From positions 6,056,501 through 6,120,500 of the forward strand of contig NZ_CP041360.1 in the NCBI RefSeq assembly GCF_006965485.1: a DNA stretch of 64,000 nucleotides, read 5' to 3'. The position numbers were made by a program, and so were the translations under genes. The stretch's first letter is position 1. The number at the start of each line of letters is the position of its first letter. Shown in pieces: positions 18,293-27,588 of this stretch. Below the pieces are notes generated by a model. That model was not told the DNA's origin. It made no database searches and worked only from the letters and a program-made list of their open reading frames with translations. The stretch is from Spirosoma sp. KCTC 42546 (GTDB taxonomy: Bacteria > Bacteroidota > Bacteroidia > Cytophagales > Spirosomataceae).

Positions 18293-21200
18293 CTACACAC
18301 TATGACTCAGTTCCTGATGGTAGAATTTGCTTTCCGGATCTTCCGGGTCGAGTGATACAGATTGGGTCGTGGCTTTCGCCTGAAGCTGCGTAAATACACA
18401 GGGCAAAATCAGGAGAGCCGCCAGTGTAGAGGCAATCAGTCCACCGATAACGGCTTGTCCAAGTGGGGCAATCTGATCACCCCCTTCACCCAGCCCCGAC
18501 GCCATCGGCACCATACCAGCAATCATGGCAATACTGGTCATCAGAATCGGCCGAATCCGGCTGTTAGCAGCCAATACCACCGCCTTACGCGTATCGCCAA
18601 TTTCCAGCCGCAGGTTCTCCGCATTGGTTACCATCAGGATGGCGTTAGCTACCGATACCCCCACCGACATAATCAGCCCCATGTACGATTGCAGATTCAG
18701 CGTAGCGCCACAAGCCAGCAGCATAAGTAACGCACCAGCAACCACGGCAGGAATAGCCGCCAGAATCACTAGTGATAACTTAAACGATTGATAGTTAGCC
18801 GCCAGCAACAGGAAGATGATCACAATGGCTACCAGCAGACCCGTTTGCAGACTGTTCAGTGTATCGGTCAGCAGATTCGTTTGTCCACCCATTTCGACAA
18901 GCACACCCCGAGGAGGTTCACCCGCTTCTTTGATGGCATTTTCCACCGCTTTCTGAGCCGACCCAAGGTCTTTTTTCTGCAAGTTTGCCGTAATCGTTAC
19001 CAGTCGGTTTGGGCCAGCGCGGTCATATTCGCCCGGTGCCGTACTCTCCGAAAACGTGGCCACATCTGATAACAGCGGGCGCATTTCGCCACTTCGCAGG
19101 GGAATGTTACCAATGTCGCTGGCACTGCTCATCTGGTATTCAGGAATCTGCACCTGTACCTGATAGGCCAATCCTTTCGACTCATCAAGCCAGAGATTTT
19201 TATCCGTAAAACGGCTGGACGATGTAGCGGCCACCATTGAGCGGGCAACTTGTGTCGATGTAACACCCAGTTGACCAGCCCGTTCGCGGTTCATGGTTAC
19301 GTTCAGAACCGGGTAAGCGAGTGGTTGGGGAATCTGCACATCGCGCAGGAAATCAATTGTCAACATCCGCTCCCGAATCTTGTTGGCAAAGCGTCCGGCT
19401 TCTTTGATGTCTTTAGCGGCAACCGTCACCTCAATTGGCGTCGAGGCTCCCTGACTCATGATTTTTTCGGTCAGCTCAATCGGTTCAAACGAAATGCTGG
19501 CAGCCGGCAACGCTTTGGCAATTTTCGTCCGAAGTTCTTCTTTTAGATCATCCATTTTAACAGGATGCTCTTCCTTTAGCGAGACCTGCAAAACAGCTTC
19601 ATGAGGCCCACTGTTGAACACGAAAATGTTGGACGTACCGTAGCTGGAAGGAACCGTTCCGACATAAGCCGATGAGATTTCTACGTTATTTTTTCCGACA
19701 GATTCTTTAATGATATCCAGCACTTTCAGCGTAGCCATTTCAGTTCGTTCCACCCGCGTTCCATCGGGAATACGAAGGCGCATCTGAAACTGGTGGCTGT
19801 TGCCGTGCGGCAGAATATCCGTTCCAATGAATAGAAAGCAGGCAACGATAATAGCCAAACTACCAACCAAATAGCCGCCAACAATCAATCCTCTTCGGTT
19901 CAGGATTTTTTCAAGTAGCGAAGAATACCGTTGCTTGAATTTCTCAAAACCAGTCGCATTCTTGACTGGATGAGCACCCTCCTCAAGCATGGCATGGCGC
20001 TCCTGCGCATCAAGTGCTAATGTTGGCGCTTCATGAGTTGGATGGCTTTTCAGCAGCCAGTTGGCTAGCACTGGAACGAACGTTTGCGAGAGCAGGAACG
20101 ACGCGATCATGGCAAAACCTACGGATAGCGACAGTGGCAGGAACATGGATCGGGGTACGCCACTCATCACGAACGCGGGGGCAAACACAGCCAGAATAGC
20201 CAGCAGAATCAGGAATTCCGGGAAAACAATTTCCTTACAGGCATCCCAGATGGCAACAGCTTTCGGTTTACCGGTTTCCAGATGCTGGTGAATATTCTCA
20301 ATCGTCACCGTAGCCTGATCCACCAGAATCCCGATGGCCAGCGCCAACCCCGATAGGGTCATGATGTTGATGGTTTGCCCACACAGATTCAGCATGATCA
20401 CCGCCGACAGGATCGAAATCGGGATGGTCACAACTACAATGATTACACTTCGCCAGTCGCGGAGGAAAAGTAGTACCATCAAACCGGTTAGAACAGCTCC
20501 AAGAATACCCTCGGTTACGAGGCTTTTCAGAGCGTTGGTTACGTACACCGACTGGTCGAATTCGTAGGAAATCTTGACATCTTCCGGCACCGCAGCGCGA
20601 AGTTCAGGTAGGGCTTTTCGAATGTTATTCACCACATCTAGCGTGGAGGCATCCGACTTTTTAACCACCGGAATATAGACAGCCCGACGCCCATTCACCA
20701 ACGCGTAACTCACCGTTACGTCGGCACCATCTTCTACCGTACCAATGTCCCGCACGAATACTGTCGGTCCTGAGCCAACCCGAATCGGGATGTTCAGAAA
20801 ATCTTCCGGGCGTTTTATCAGCGAGTTAACCGGTGTCATCAACGCCTTATCGCCGATGCGAATATTACCCGCTGGCGAAGGCTGGTTATTCGTCACAATC
20901 GATTTAATAACCTCTTCGGGCGTTAGCTGATAGCTACGCACCAGTTGCGGATTCACCTTGATGATCACCGTCCGCTGGTTACCACCGAACGGCGGTGGAC
21001 TGGATACCCCCGGAATCCTGGAGAACATCGGCCGCACCCGCGACGAAGCATAATCCTGTATTTCGTTCAGTGATCGGCTCTGGCTCTCAAACACCAGCTG
21101 TCCAACCGGCACCGAACTGGCATCGAATCGGACGACCTGGGGCGGCACCGTTCCCTCCGGCATATAGGCTTTAGCCCGCGACACGTTATTGGCAACTTCG

Positions 21201-21520
21201 GCAGCCGCCTGCGCCATGTCCGTTCCCGGATAGAACGAGAGTTTAATCAGCGAAAGCCCCTGAATGGTTTTCACGTCGATGTCGCGGATACCCGACACAT
21301 ACAGGAAGTGATCCTGATAACGCGTCGCGATGAAGCCGTCCATCTGGTCGGGGGCCATACCGCCATAGGGCTGCACCACATAAATGGTGGGCAAATCGAG
21401 GTTCGGGAAAATGTCGACCGGAATGGTAAACAGCGACATCACCGAAAAAAATAGAAGCCCCATAACCGCCACAACCACCGAAATGGGTTTACGCAGCGCG
21501 GAACGAATGATGTTGTACAT
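18293..21520 (-). CDS. RND efflux permease (AcrB/CzcA superfamily)
   Basis: A 1075-residue inner-membrane proton-driven pump with the usual 12-TM layout. TM1 is at residues 13-33, two large periplasmic loops follow, and TM2-6 are at about 335-495 and TM8-12 at about 880-1045. It exports drugs, lipids or similar through the adaptor and TolC partner. In TM4 the AcrB pair DD reads DQ here (LAIGILVDQATVTIEN), so the second proton-relay Asp is Gln. In TM10 the usual charged position reads SVANAILMV. These features set it apart from classic HAE1 pumps; substrate unknown. Confidence 0.95.
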   Translation of the reverse strand: MYNIIRSALRKPISVVVAVMGLLFFSVMSLFTIPVDIFPNLDLPTIYVVQPYGGMAPDQMDGFIATRYQDHFLYVSGIRDIDVKTIQGLSLIKLSFYPGTDMAQAAAEVANNVSRAKAYMPEGTVPPQVVRFDASSVPVGQLVFESQSRSLNEIQDYASSRVRPMFSRIPGVSSPPPFGGNQRTVIIKVNPQLVRSYQLTPEEVIKSIVTNNQPSPAGNIRIGDKALMTPVNSLIKRPEDFLNIPIRVGSGPTVFVRDIGTVEDGADVTVSYALVNGRRAVYIPVVKKSDASTLDVVNNIRKALPELRAAVPEDVKISYEFDQSVYVTNALKSLVTEGILGAVLTGLMVLLFLRDWRSVIIVVVTIPISILSAVIMLNLCGQTINIMTLSGLALAIGILVDQATVTIENIHQHLETGKPKAVAIWDACKEIVFPEFLILLAILAVFAPAFVMSGVPRSMFLPLSLSVGFAMIASFLLSQTFVPVLANWLLKSHPTHEAPTLALDAQERHAMLEEGAHPVKNATGFEKFKQRYSSLLEKILNRRGLIVGGYLVGSLAIIVACFLFIGTDILPHGNSHQFQMRLRIPDGTRVERTEMATLKVLDIIKESVGKNNVEISSAYVGTVPSSYGTSNIFVFNSGPHEAVLQVSLKEEHPVKMDDLKEELRTKIAKALPAASISFEPIELTEKIMSQGASTPIEVTVAAKDIKEAGRFANKIRERMLTIDFLRDVQIPQPLAYPVLNVTMNRERAGQLGVTSTQVARSMVAATSSSRFTDKNLWLDESKGLAYQVQVQIPEYQMSSASDIGNIPLRSGEMRPLLSDVATFSESTAPGEYDRAGPNRLVTITANLQKKDLGSAQKAVENAIKEAGEPPRGVLVEMGGQTNLLTDTLNSLQTGLLVAIVIIFLLLAANYQSFKLSLVILAAIPAVVAGALLMLLACGATLNLQSYMGLIMSVGVSVANAILMVTNAENLRLEIGDTRKAVVLAANSRIRPILMTSIAMIAGMVPMASGLGEGGDQIAPLGQAVIGGLIASTLAALLILPCVFTQLQAKATTQSVSLDPEDPESKFYHQELSHSV

Positions 21521-21529
21521 AAAAAACTG

Positions 21530-21596
21530 GGTTTGCAGTTTGATGTTCGAGGTTTGGAGTTAGGCATTCGCAACCTCGAACGTCAAACTGCAAACC
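21530..21596. repeat. Stop-adjacent palindrome P7 (GGTTTGAG family)
   Basis: 25-bp arms at 21530-21554 and 21572-21596 match at 24 of 25 positions, with a 17-nt loop. The arm begins GGTTTGCAGTTTGA and is built from TTTG-containing units. It sits 12 nt after the TolC stop, inside the efflux operon. Same family as those at 44840 and 45391. Confidence 0.88.
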
Positions 21597-21607
21597 TCAA
21601 ACTGCCT

Positions 21608-23047
21608 TTATTTCACCTGATTCATAAACAGCGATAAATCCCCTTCAGCAGCCGCTTTGAGCAACAGAAACCGCCATACATTACTAACGGCCACATACCC
21701 ATCGACTTCAGCACGATTCAGCGTAACGACCGTTTGGAGTAGGGTTACCAAATCCGTTAAGCCGCTTTCATAGCGCGATCTTGCCTGATTGTAGGCTTGC
21801 CGGGCGGCCTGTAACTGAATGGGGGCTTGCCGGGCCTGTTCAAGCGCAACCTGATATTGCGTGTCGGCTTCCTGGTATTGACGGGTGATCTGCAATCGCT
21901 GCGTGTTAAATAACTGCCGCGATCGTTCCACCTGAAATTGATCGGCCTGATAATCCTGCCGGGTACGGAGCATGTTGGTCAGATTCCAGCGGGCCACAAC
22001 ACCAACCAGGTAATTACCAACCTGATAACCAAGGCCCTTCAGTTGATTAGTCTGAAAAATATCGCCCTGCTGATTCGAGAATCCCGAACCCCGTGCATTC
22101 CCTACGCCAACCAGCGAAATAACGGGCATTCCAGATCGCTGGGTCGCCAGACTGCGAGCCGCCGACAGGTTTATCTGCGATTGAAATAACTGCAAGGTCG
22201 GGTTCTTGGGCGAAAGCGAATCGGAGAGAAAAGTACCGTTTGGGAGCGCGGTATAAAAACGCATACTATCTACCCGCATAGTAGGCTGGAGCTGGCCTGC
22301 CAGTTCGGAGAGCCGGAGCCGCTGCACTTGCTCCTGCTGCTGGCTGCTTAGTAAAAGCAAGCGTGCCCGAACGGCTTCGGCGGTAGCCAGCGAACTATCG
22401 ACACCCGCCCGCATCCCCGACCGGACACCCGCATCGACTACTCGCTTGAAGGTCTGCGCCCGATCCAGGTTACTACGCTGGATTTGAACCAGTTTCTGGT
22501 TGATCAGCAGGAGCAAGTAAGCATCAATGGTGCGAACCTGGTGCTGAAAGATCTCATTCTCGTAATCAACCTGACTCCGCTGAAGATCGGCTTTAGCGAC
22601 GCCCAGATTAGCTTTGATACGCCCAAATGTAATGGCTCGCCACTCGATGGACGCGCTGGCATAACTCCCGAAACTTCCCTGGGAAATGGCGTTAGCCCGA
22701 ACACCGCCCGAAGTCGAGATATTCGTGCCTTCGTTCGGAAAAAAGGAATTATTTAGGCTGTTACTGGTGGCATAATTGTACTGATCCTGAAGAATCACCG
22801 TGGGCAGTAATTCGGTCCGACTGGCCTGGAGTCGTCGCTCGGCGCTACTAACTTCGGCCTGTTTGGATTTCAGGAACGGATATTGCCGAACCGACTGCTC
22901 GACTACCTGATTCAGCGTGAGCGATTGCCCCGACGCCTGAAACGTCAGCAGGCTCGTACCCAGCACCAGAAGACAACCGGTTCGGGTTCGGTACGCAAGA
23001 CGACTAGAGAATCGCTGCCGGGAGCAATGAAAAAGAGCGTGTTTCAT
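21608..23047 (-). CDS. TolC-family outer-membrane efflux channel
   Basis: 479 residues with a signal peptide after a long basic n-region (cleavage near FQASGQ). Two OEP-type repeats are recognisable: LTLNQVVEQSVRQYPFLKSKQAEVSSAERRLQASR in the first half, and YNQARSRYESGLTDLVTLLQTVVTLNRAE in the second. Long Gln/Ala-rich coiled helices lie between. Trimers form the outer-membrane channel of tripartite pumps. It is the first gene of the operon, with the permease and adaptor downstream. Confidence 0.94.
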   Translation of the reverse strand: MKHALFHCSRQRFSSRLAYRTRTGCLLVLGTSLLTFQASGQSLTLNQVVEQSVRQYPFLKSKQAEVSSAERRLQASRTELLPTVILQDQYNYATSNSLNNSFFPNEGTNISTSGGVRANAISQGSFGSYASASIEWRAITFGRIKANLGVAKADLQRSQVDYENEIFQHQVRTIDAYLLLLINQKLVQIQRSNLDRAQTFKRVVDAGVRSGMRAGVDSSLATAEAVRARLLLLSSQQQEQVQRLRLSELAGQLQPTMRVDSMRFYTALPNGTFLSDSLSPKNPTLQLFQSQINLSAARSLATQRSGMPVISLVGVGNARGSGFSNQQGDIFQTNQLKGLGYQVGNYLVGVVARWNLTNMLRTRQDYQADQFQVERSRQLFNTQRLQITRQYQEADTQYQVALEQARQAPIQLQAARQAYNQARSRYESGLTDLVTLLQTVVTLNRAEVDGYVAVSNVWRFLLLKAAAEGDLSLFMNQVK

Positions 23048-23277
23048 TCACAACAACCTGACCGACCTTAGGCGACGGTACGATCAGGTGTCTACAAAAC
23101 ACGATCTCAAATTTGGAAACATTTGGGAAAAAGGGGCTTTGGCAGAAAGAATTGGGGGTGTTTGGAAGATTTGTCGAACAGAATAGAGTTCTCAACAAAG
23201 TAGAATTAATGTCACAAAAATCATCAAAATAAATACTAAACTTTTCTGAAGTTAATTCTTGTGGTTAATATTGGGCT

Positions 23278-24135
23278 ATGGAAATACCCGAAATTAGTGA
23301 ACAACGCTTTATACCAATTATATCCGACTATGGATTTAAAGCCACTTTTGGGAATGAAGCGAATACGCTTTTTCTACGTACTTCTCTTCAGGCTTTAATT
23401 AAATCTTCGGTTCCAATCAATGATGTGCAATTTGAAAAGAATGCTTTTGAAGCCCTCACCGTGGATAGTCGAAGTGGAATCTATGATTTAGCCTGCACTG
23501 ACGAACAGGGCAATCAGTTTATAGTTGAAATGCAGTTAGCCCATGCGCCTAACTTCATCCAACGCATGAAATTCTATGCTCTTCATAAATTCAATACCTT
23601 AGTCGAACGTGGGCAATTCAATTATTCAAACCTTCCTAAAATATATTGCATCGCATTTTTAGAAAAGAGTATCCTACCGATCACCAGTTACCATACTATA
23701 GCCAATCTACGAAGTGAATCAGGCGAACTCATAGATAGTCAAATGTCGTTTATCACTGTAGAATTAGCTAAATTTGACAAGGATACAGCTGATATTCAAA
23801 CTGATTTAGAAAAACTGATTTTCACCATGAAGACGTTGCACACGGTCACGGAACCAACTCAGTATCCGGCTTTTTGGAATGAAGAATGGTTGAAGAAAGC
23901 TATTGACGAGTTAGACACGCGAAAAATGTCTCCTGAGGAGCGATTTCAGTTTGCCCGTATCACAGCTATCAATGCAGAGGCTGTGAATGCAGAAAAGAGA
24001 AAGATTGAGGAAATGAAGGCAGAAGCAGTGAAAAAAGCACTAATTCGACAAAAATTATCAATTGAAGAGATTGCTGAGGATAATGACGTTTCAACTGATT
24101 TTGTCCTTAATATTCAGAATCAACTCACTGAATGA
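23278..24135 (+). CDS. Rpn-family / PDDEXK_2 transposase-like nuclease
   Basis: This 285-residue protein opens with RFIPIISDYGFKATFGNEAN and carries the PD-(D/E)XK core SGIYDLACTDEQGNQFIVEMQLA. Its D, E and Q residues match the restriction-endonuclease-like fold of Rpn proteins. The C-terminus is Glu/Lys-rich and helical, ending in an HTH-like SIEEIAEDNDVSTDFVLNIQ. Family members are DNA endonucleases linked to recA-independent recombination or degenerate mobile elements. No terminal repeats were seen here. Base composition is AT-richer than its neighbours, which would fit transfer. Confidence 0.88.
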   Translation: MEIPEISEQRFIPIISDYGFKATFGNEANTLFLRTSLQALIKSSVPINDVQFEKNAFEALTVDSRSGIYDLACTDEQGNQFIVEMQLAHAPNFIQRMKFYALHKFNTLVERGQFNYSNLPKIYCIAFLEKSILPITSYHTIANLRSESGELIDSQMSFITVELAKFDKDTADIQTDLEKLIFTMKTLHTVTEPTQYPAFWNEEWLKKAIDELDTRKMSPEERFQFARITAINAEAVNAEKRKIEEMKAEAVKKALIRQKLSIEEIAEDNDVSTDFVLNIQNQLTE

Positions 24136-24180
24136 TAGCGACTTAAAAGTTAATATACATCTATTCCACTTAACAAAAGG

Positions 24181-24630
24181 ATGGATATGATCCTCCTCCC
24201 TATCCACCAAACCCTCTCCGAAAACACCCAATTTCTCAATCACCCCGATTGTGAACCGGGGCTTTCGATGACGATTGAGTTTTTTAACAAAATAGGCTAC
24301 CATCCGCCCTGGATCGGCTATTACGCCCAACTCGATGGCAACTTGGTGGGTGGTTGTGCATTCAAAGGAAAGCCTAAAAACGGGCGGGTGGAAATCGCGT
24401 ATGGTACCTTCCCTCAATACCAGCATCAGGGCGTTGGTGCCGAAATGTGTAACCAACTGGTACAGCTTGCGCTAGAAACCGATCCTACCGTTACGGTCAC
24501 AGCCCGGACATTGCCCGAGGAAAGTTACTCCACCCGTATTCTCAAGAAAAATGGCTTTGTGCACCTCGGAACCATCTGGGATGACGACGATGGCGACGTG
24601 TGGGAATGGGAATATATTCGATCAAAATGA
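24181..24630 (+). CDS. GNAT N-acetyltransferase
   Basis: 149 residues with the single-domain GNAT fold. The acetyl-CoA loop reads YQHQGVGAEMCNQLV, preceded by GRVEIAYGTFPQ and followed by EESYSTRILKKNGFVHLG, the usual motif B. Target unknown. Starts at 24181 and 24187 are both possible. It lies 45 bp after the Rpn-like gene and 41 bp before a small acidic protein. Confidence 0.87.
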   Translation: MDMILLPIHQTLSENTQFLNHPDCEPGLSMTIEFFNKIGYHPPWIGYYAQLDGNLVGGCAFKGKPKNGRVEIAYGTFPQYQHQGVGAEMCNQLVQLALETDPTVTVTARTLPEESYSTRILKKNGFVHLGTIWDDDDGDVWEWEYIRSK

Positions 24631-24671
24631 GCCGAAATTAGTTAACCGTTTATACACTACATTTTATCCGG

Positions 24672-24992
24672 ATGACTATAGAACTGTATACGGCTCCCAT
24701 CAACGATTCGCAGGGGCCCGTTGATTCCCCCATCTCCAACACAATCGGAGAACTCCCCGACCAGGAACCCACGCTCGATCTGGGTGATTTGCTGGGTAGC
24801 TTCGATTCACAGGACGAAGCGCTGGATTTTATTCAGAACCAGACATTATCTCAGGGCCAGTCCGTTATCGACACCGTGACCGTCCTATTCAACCCCTATA
24901 CGCATGTTGAATTATTGACGGTCACGATTCAGAACGAAGATCAGTCAACCCATCCTAAGAGCTATTATCTGGTCACGGATGAGGGCTATTAG
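24672..24992 (+). CDS. Small acidic hypothetical protein
   Basis: 106 residues, strongly acidic, with no signal peptide or membrane segment. The N-terminal 45 residues are Pro/Asp/Glu-rich and probably disordered. The C-terminal half, with SVIDTVTVLFNPYTHVELLTVTIQNEDQS, looks like a beta-hairpin or small beta-sandwich. I do not recognise the family. Its stop codon TAG overlaps the left arm of palindrome P8. Confidence 0.65.
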   Translation: MTIELYTAPINDSQGPVDSPISNTIGELPDQEPTLDLGDLLGSFDSQDEALDFIQNQTLSQGQSVIDTVTVLFNPYTHVELLTVTIQNEDQSTHPKSYYLVTDEGY

Positions 24993-25096
24993 ATAATTGT
25001 CATTGATTGTCATTGGTTGTCATTGATTGTTATCTAGTGGAAGATTCTGATAATCAATAACTGCCAATGTCTACTAATGATAATCAATGACAATCT
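24991..25096. repeat. Stop-adjacent palindrome P8 (GTCATTGATT family)
   Basis: The left arm is a run of TTGTCATTGA-like 10-nt units; the right arm is the complement (TCAATGACAA). The pairing is imperfect. The element touches the stop codons of both convergent genes, the acidic protein and the Crp regulator. Same family at 46980 and 50518. Confidence 0.85.
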
Positions 25097-25689
25097 TATT
25101 TATGGGCTAGTTGCGCCCGGATACGGCTGAGGGATGGTCCTTTGATACCCAGATAAGACGAAATATGACCCAGAGACACCCGGTTCAGAATATCCGGAAA
25201 GTTTTCTACCAGATCAATGTAGCGTTCCTCGGCTGTTTGCGTCAGTAAACTTTCCGAGCGCATTTGATTGAACAGAAAATACTGCTCGGCAAGGATACGA
25301 CCGAAGCGCTCCCAACTGTGCGATCGTGGGTAAAGTTGTTGTAGATCTTCCCGGTCAATCACCAGTAGCTCTGCATCTTCCAGCGCTTCAATCAGGTAGG
25401 GGCAGGTGGTTCTGGTCAACAGTCCTTTCAGCGAGGTTAGGAACATGTGCTCGGGAATGAAATAGAGATTGTGTTCCAGTTCAGTTTTTGGATCAATGTA
25501 ATACACCCGAAACATGCCTTTCAGCACGAACCCCACTTGCCGACAAACCGAATTCTGGAAATTAAAGAAGTCATGTTTGGCAATTTTCCTGACGTGCCAG
25601 AATTCATCCGCCAGTTGCATATCCGCTTCAGGAAGTTGGGCAAACTGTTGTAAATGTTGGTGTAGTACGTCGTGTGGGCCAGAAATCAT
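25096..25689 (-). CDS. Crp/Fnr-family transcriptional regulator
   Basis: 197 residues: a cyclic-nucleotide-binding-like beta-roll (about 20-115, with VCRQVGFVLKGMFRVYYID) and a short C-terminal winged helix (VSLGHISSYLGIKGPSLSRIRAQL). The consensus cAMP-binding RxS is not obvious, so the effector is unknown. This short form is common in Bacteroidota. It is divergent from osmC-like 25801, so it may control that gene. Confidence 0.88.
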   Translation of the reverse strand: MISGPHDVLHQHLQQFAQLPEADMQLADEFWHVRKIAKHDFFNFQNSVCRQVGFVLKGMFRVYYIDPKTELEHNLYFIPEHMFLTSLKGLLTRTTCPYLIEALEDAELLVIDREDLQQLYPRSHSWERFGRILAEQYFLFNQMRSESLLTQTAEERYIDLVENFPDILNRVSLGHISSYLGIKGPSLSRIRAQLAHK

Positions 25690-25749
25690 ATTTTTATCTT
25701 ATTCTTACGCTTTTTAACATAGGTGAAAAATAGGCAACAATTGACCGTC

Positions 25750-25757
25750 TACTTTTG
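25750..25757 (+). promoter_or_regulatory. Bacteroidota -7 element for the OsmC gene
   Basis: TACTTTTG matches the Bacteroidota -7 consensus TAnnTTTG. It lies 43 nt before the OsmC ATG at 25801. No clear -33 TTTG at the usual spacing was found, so the assignment is tentative. Confidence 0.5.
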
Positions 25758-25800
25758 TCCTATCAAAAACAAATCGCTAACAAATCTAAATCATACACTC

Positions 25801-26217
25801 ATGAAAATCACACGCAGCTCTTCAGCACATTGGGCCGGAACCGGAAAAGATGGAAAAGGTAGCCTGACTACAGCCAGTACCGTTCTCAATCAAACACAAT
25901 ATTCGTTCAACACCCGTTTCGCTGATGGCGTGGGCACCAATCCAGAAGAACTGGTAGCGGCTGCACATGCAGGCTGCTTCGCTATGCAATTAGCCTTCAA
26001 TATTCAGGGAGCAGGTTTTGCCGCCGATTCATTGGATGTCAAATGCACTATTACGCTGGAAGACAGTGGCATTACCAGCTCTAAATTGACGCTTACGGCT
26101 AGTGTACCAGGCCTGGACAAAGCTAAATTCGATGAACTGGTTGACCACGCCGAACACAATTGCCCCATCTCGAAACTATTCAATACCACCATCAGCGTCG
26201 ACGCTACGCTGGCGTAA
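25801..26217 (+). CDS. OsmC-family peroxiredoxin-like protein
   Basis: 138 residues of OsmC/Ohr fold. The two reactive cysteines lie in AAHAGCFAM (about residue 60) and HNCPISKL (about 125), the pair used for organic hydroperoxide reduction. [13 protein letters not shown] is the OsmC signature. Cytosolic. The ATG at 25801 is chosen because upstream frame is not OsmC-like. Three palindromes in a row follow its stop. Confidence 0.93.
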   Translation: MKITRSSSAHWAGTGKDGKGSLTTASTVLNQTQYSFNTRFADGVGTNPEELVAAAHAGCFAMQLAFNIQGAGFAADSLDVKCTITLEDSGITSSKLTLTASVPGLDKAKFDELVDHAEHNCPISKLFNTTISVDATLA

Positions 26218-26221
26218 GAGA

Positions 26222-26309
26222 CTGTCTAAAAACCCCTAAATCCCCTGAAGGGGACTTTCTCTAAGCACGAGCAAAGTCCCCTTCAGGGGATTTAGGGGTT
26301 TTTAGACAG
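26222..26309. repeat. Stop-adjacent palindrome P9, perfect 37-bp arms
   Basis: Arms 26222-26258 and 26273-26309 are exact inverted copies with a 14-nt loop. Each contains AACCCCTAAATCCCCTGAAG, with a nested CCCCTGAAGGGG dyad. A short T run follows at 26311-26315, so it could also terminate OsmC transcription. It starts 5 nt after the OsmC stop. Confidence 0.95.
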
Positions 26310-26323
26310 CTTTTTAGTAGAAT

Positions 26324-26389
26324 TTAATAAGCCAAAGACCGTCAGGATGCTCTTTACAAATGGCATCCTGACGGTCTTTGGCTTATTAA
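26324..26389. repeat. Palindrome P10, perfect 27-bp arms
   Basis: Arms 26324-26350 and 26363-26389 are exact inverted copies around a 12-nt loop. The core is GCCAAAGACCGTCAGGATGC. It is the second of three consecutive palindromes and unrelated in sequence to its neighbours. Confidence 0.95.
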
Positions 26390-26395
26390 CTAACG

Positions 26396-26523
26396 AAGCC
26401 GTTTAAACTTTCATTTTCTAGCTAGAATTTGCGTGATTTTTTGTCCTGGCGTCGGGCCGGGTGGCCGGAGCCATGACAAAAAACAATTCAGTTTTAACGA
26501 AATTTAGAAAGTTTAAACAGCTT
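26396..26523. repeat. Palindrome P11, long nested element
   Basis: Outer arms AAGCCGTTTAAACTTTC and GAAAGTTTAAACAGCTT (26396-26412 and 26507-26523) differ at one position. A second inner pair, GATTTTTTGTCCTGGC and GCCATGACAAAAAAC, lies around a GC-rich centre with CCGGGTGGCCGG. Third of three in the gap after OsmC. Confidence 0.85.
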
Positions 26524-26576
26524 CAATGAACAAAATGGCAAACCAGTTTGAACTTGTTTACCAACAAAGCTGAATT

Positions 26577-26777
26577 TCAGAGAGGACGATTAACTGTTGG
26601 ACGATCGTTAGGAACATGTCGTGCCGGTAACATAGTCATCTTGCGAGGGGCATATTTCGACGCAATAACAACTCGTTCAGGAGTGGCCTGGGTCATTGGT
26701 TTACTAACCATAACCAGTGCAATGATCAACAGAGATGCGAAAAAGACGCTGATGAGCAAACAGTGTTGGAATTTCAT
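26577..26777 (-). CDS. Small single-TM protein, paralogue of 27589-27717
   Basis: 66 residues. It starts MKFQHCLLISVFFASLLIIALVM, one membrane or signal-anchor helix, followed by a basic, Pro-rich tail. A second peptide 0.9 kb away starts MKFKHCLLLGVIFASLL and shares the Cys at residue 6, which supports both being real. Function unknown. The two flank the membrane protein at 26972. Confidence 0.6.
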   Translation of the reverse strand: MKFQHCLLISVFFASLLIIALVMVSKPMTQATPERVVIASKYAPRKMTMLPARHVPNDRPTVNRPL

Positions 26778-26971
26778 GGCTATAGAGAGTTTATGAAAAA
26801 TAACTTAAATTCGTCTGATACACTCCTTACGTCTCAGGCTACTTTCGTGTTGCACTCAATTGCAGGAGATATGAAGTGTAACGGCCTAATCCGGCAAAAA
26901 CACCGTCTATTTGGCTTATTTTAACGTTTTTTAATAAGCGTACATCCATTTTGGGTGATCAACTCCTTGCC

Positions 26972-27559
26972 ATGACTACACCGCTGAAATTGCTCACATC
27001 GCTGGACTGGACGATTCAAACAGTTCGGTTTTTCAAAAATCACTTTTTATTCATCTTCGGATTAGGGCTGATCGCTGCATTTGGGCGGGCTATTCAATTG
27101 AAGGCTTTCGGCCCCATCAGTCCAGTATCGCATACACTGCTCGAAATCGTAGTAGAGTCGGCCCGTGTCCTGATTTTCGTCTATGCGTTAGGGCTTACCC
27201 ATATAAAAACGGGCATCGTTCGCCTTAGCCAGCTTATTACAAACAAGCAGAGCCGTAAACAGAACTGGCGGTTGGCGATCCAAAAAATGAGGGATAAATG
27301 GCCTAGCTTACTGATTAATCTACTAGCGTTTTCGCTTATCGCGCTGCTGTTCAATAAGCTGATTAATCACATTGCGTATGAGACGTGCCTGTACATTACG
27401 TTAAAGGCTCGCGAGATTATTTCCAGCCAATCGTCGGAATGGGCGATCATTCTGTTCTTCAAGAATATATCTGTTATTCCCTTCACGCTGGTTTTCAATG
27501 CCCTGTTTTGTCTTTGGCTCGTGAATCGGTTACCCAAGCCTGTAGCCTTTAGGGGATAA
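26972..27559 (+). CDS. Hypothetical multi-pass membrane protein
   Basis: 195 residues with about four hydrophobic segments (roughly 25-45, 60-85, 115-135, 165-190) and a basic cytosolic loop NKQSRKQNWRLAIQKMRDKW. I do not recognise a family. ATG at 26972 (MTTPLKLL) is preferred to a TTG at 26951. It is placed between the two tiny paralogous peptide genes, which are on the opposite strand. Confidence 0.75.
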   Translation: MTTPLKLLTSLDWTIQTVRFFKNHFLFIFGLGLIAAFGRAIQLKAFGPISPVSHTLLEIVVESARVLIFVYALGLTHIKTGIVRLSQLITNKQSRKQNWRLAIQKMRDKWPSLLINLLAFSLIALLFNKLINHIAYETCLYITLKAREIISSQSSEWAIILFFKNISVIPFTLVFNALFCLWLVNRLPKPVAFRG

Positions 27560-27588
27560 AATTGGCCGATCACAACCTACGGGCAAGA

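Noticed and set aside
23278..24135. Intact insertion sequence around the Rpn-like gene
   Set aside because: No flanking inverted repeats or target duplication were found, so it is called a nuclease gene only.
26548..26796. 82-residue plus-strand frame over the small membrane peptide gene
   Set aside because: The opposite strand encodes a peptide with a paralogue 0.9 kb away, so the plus-strand frame is more likely the shadow.
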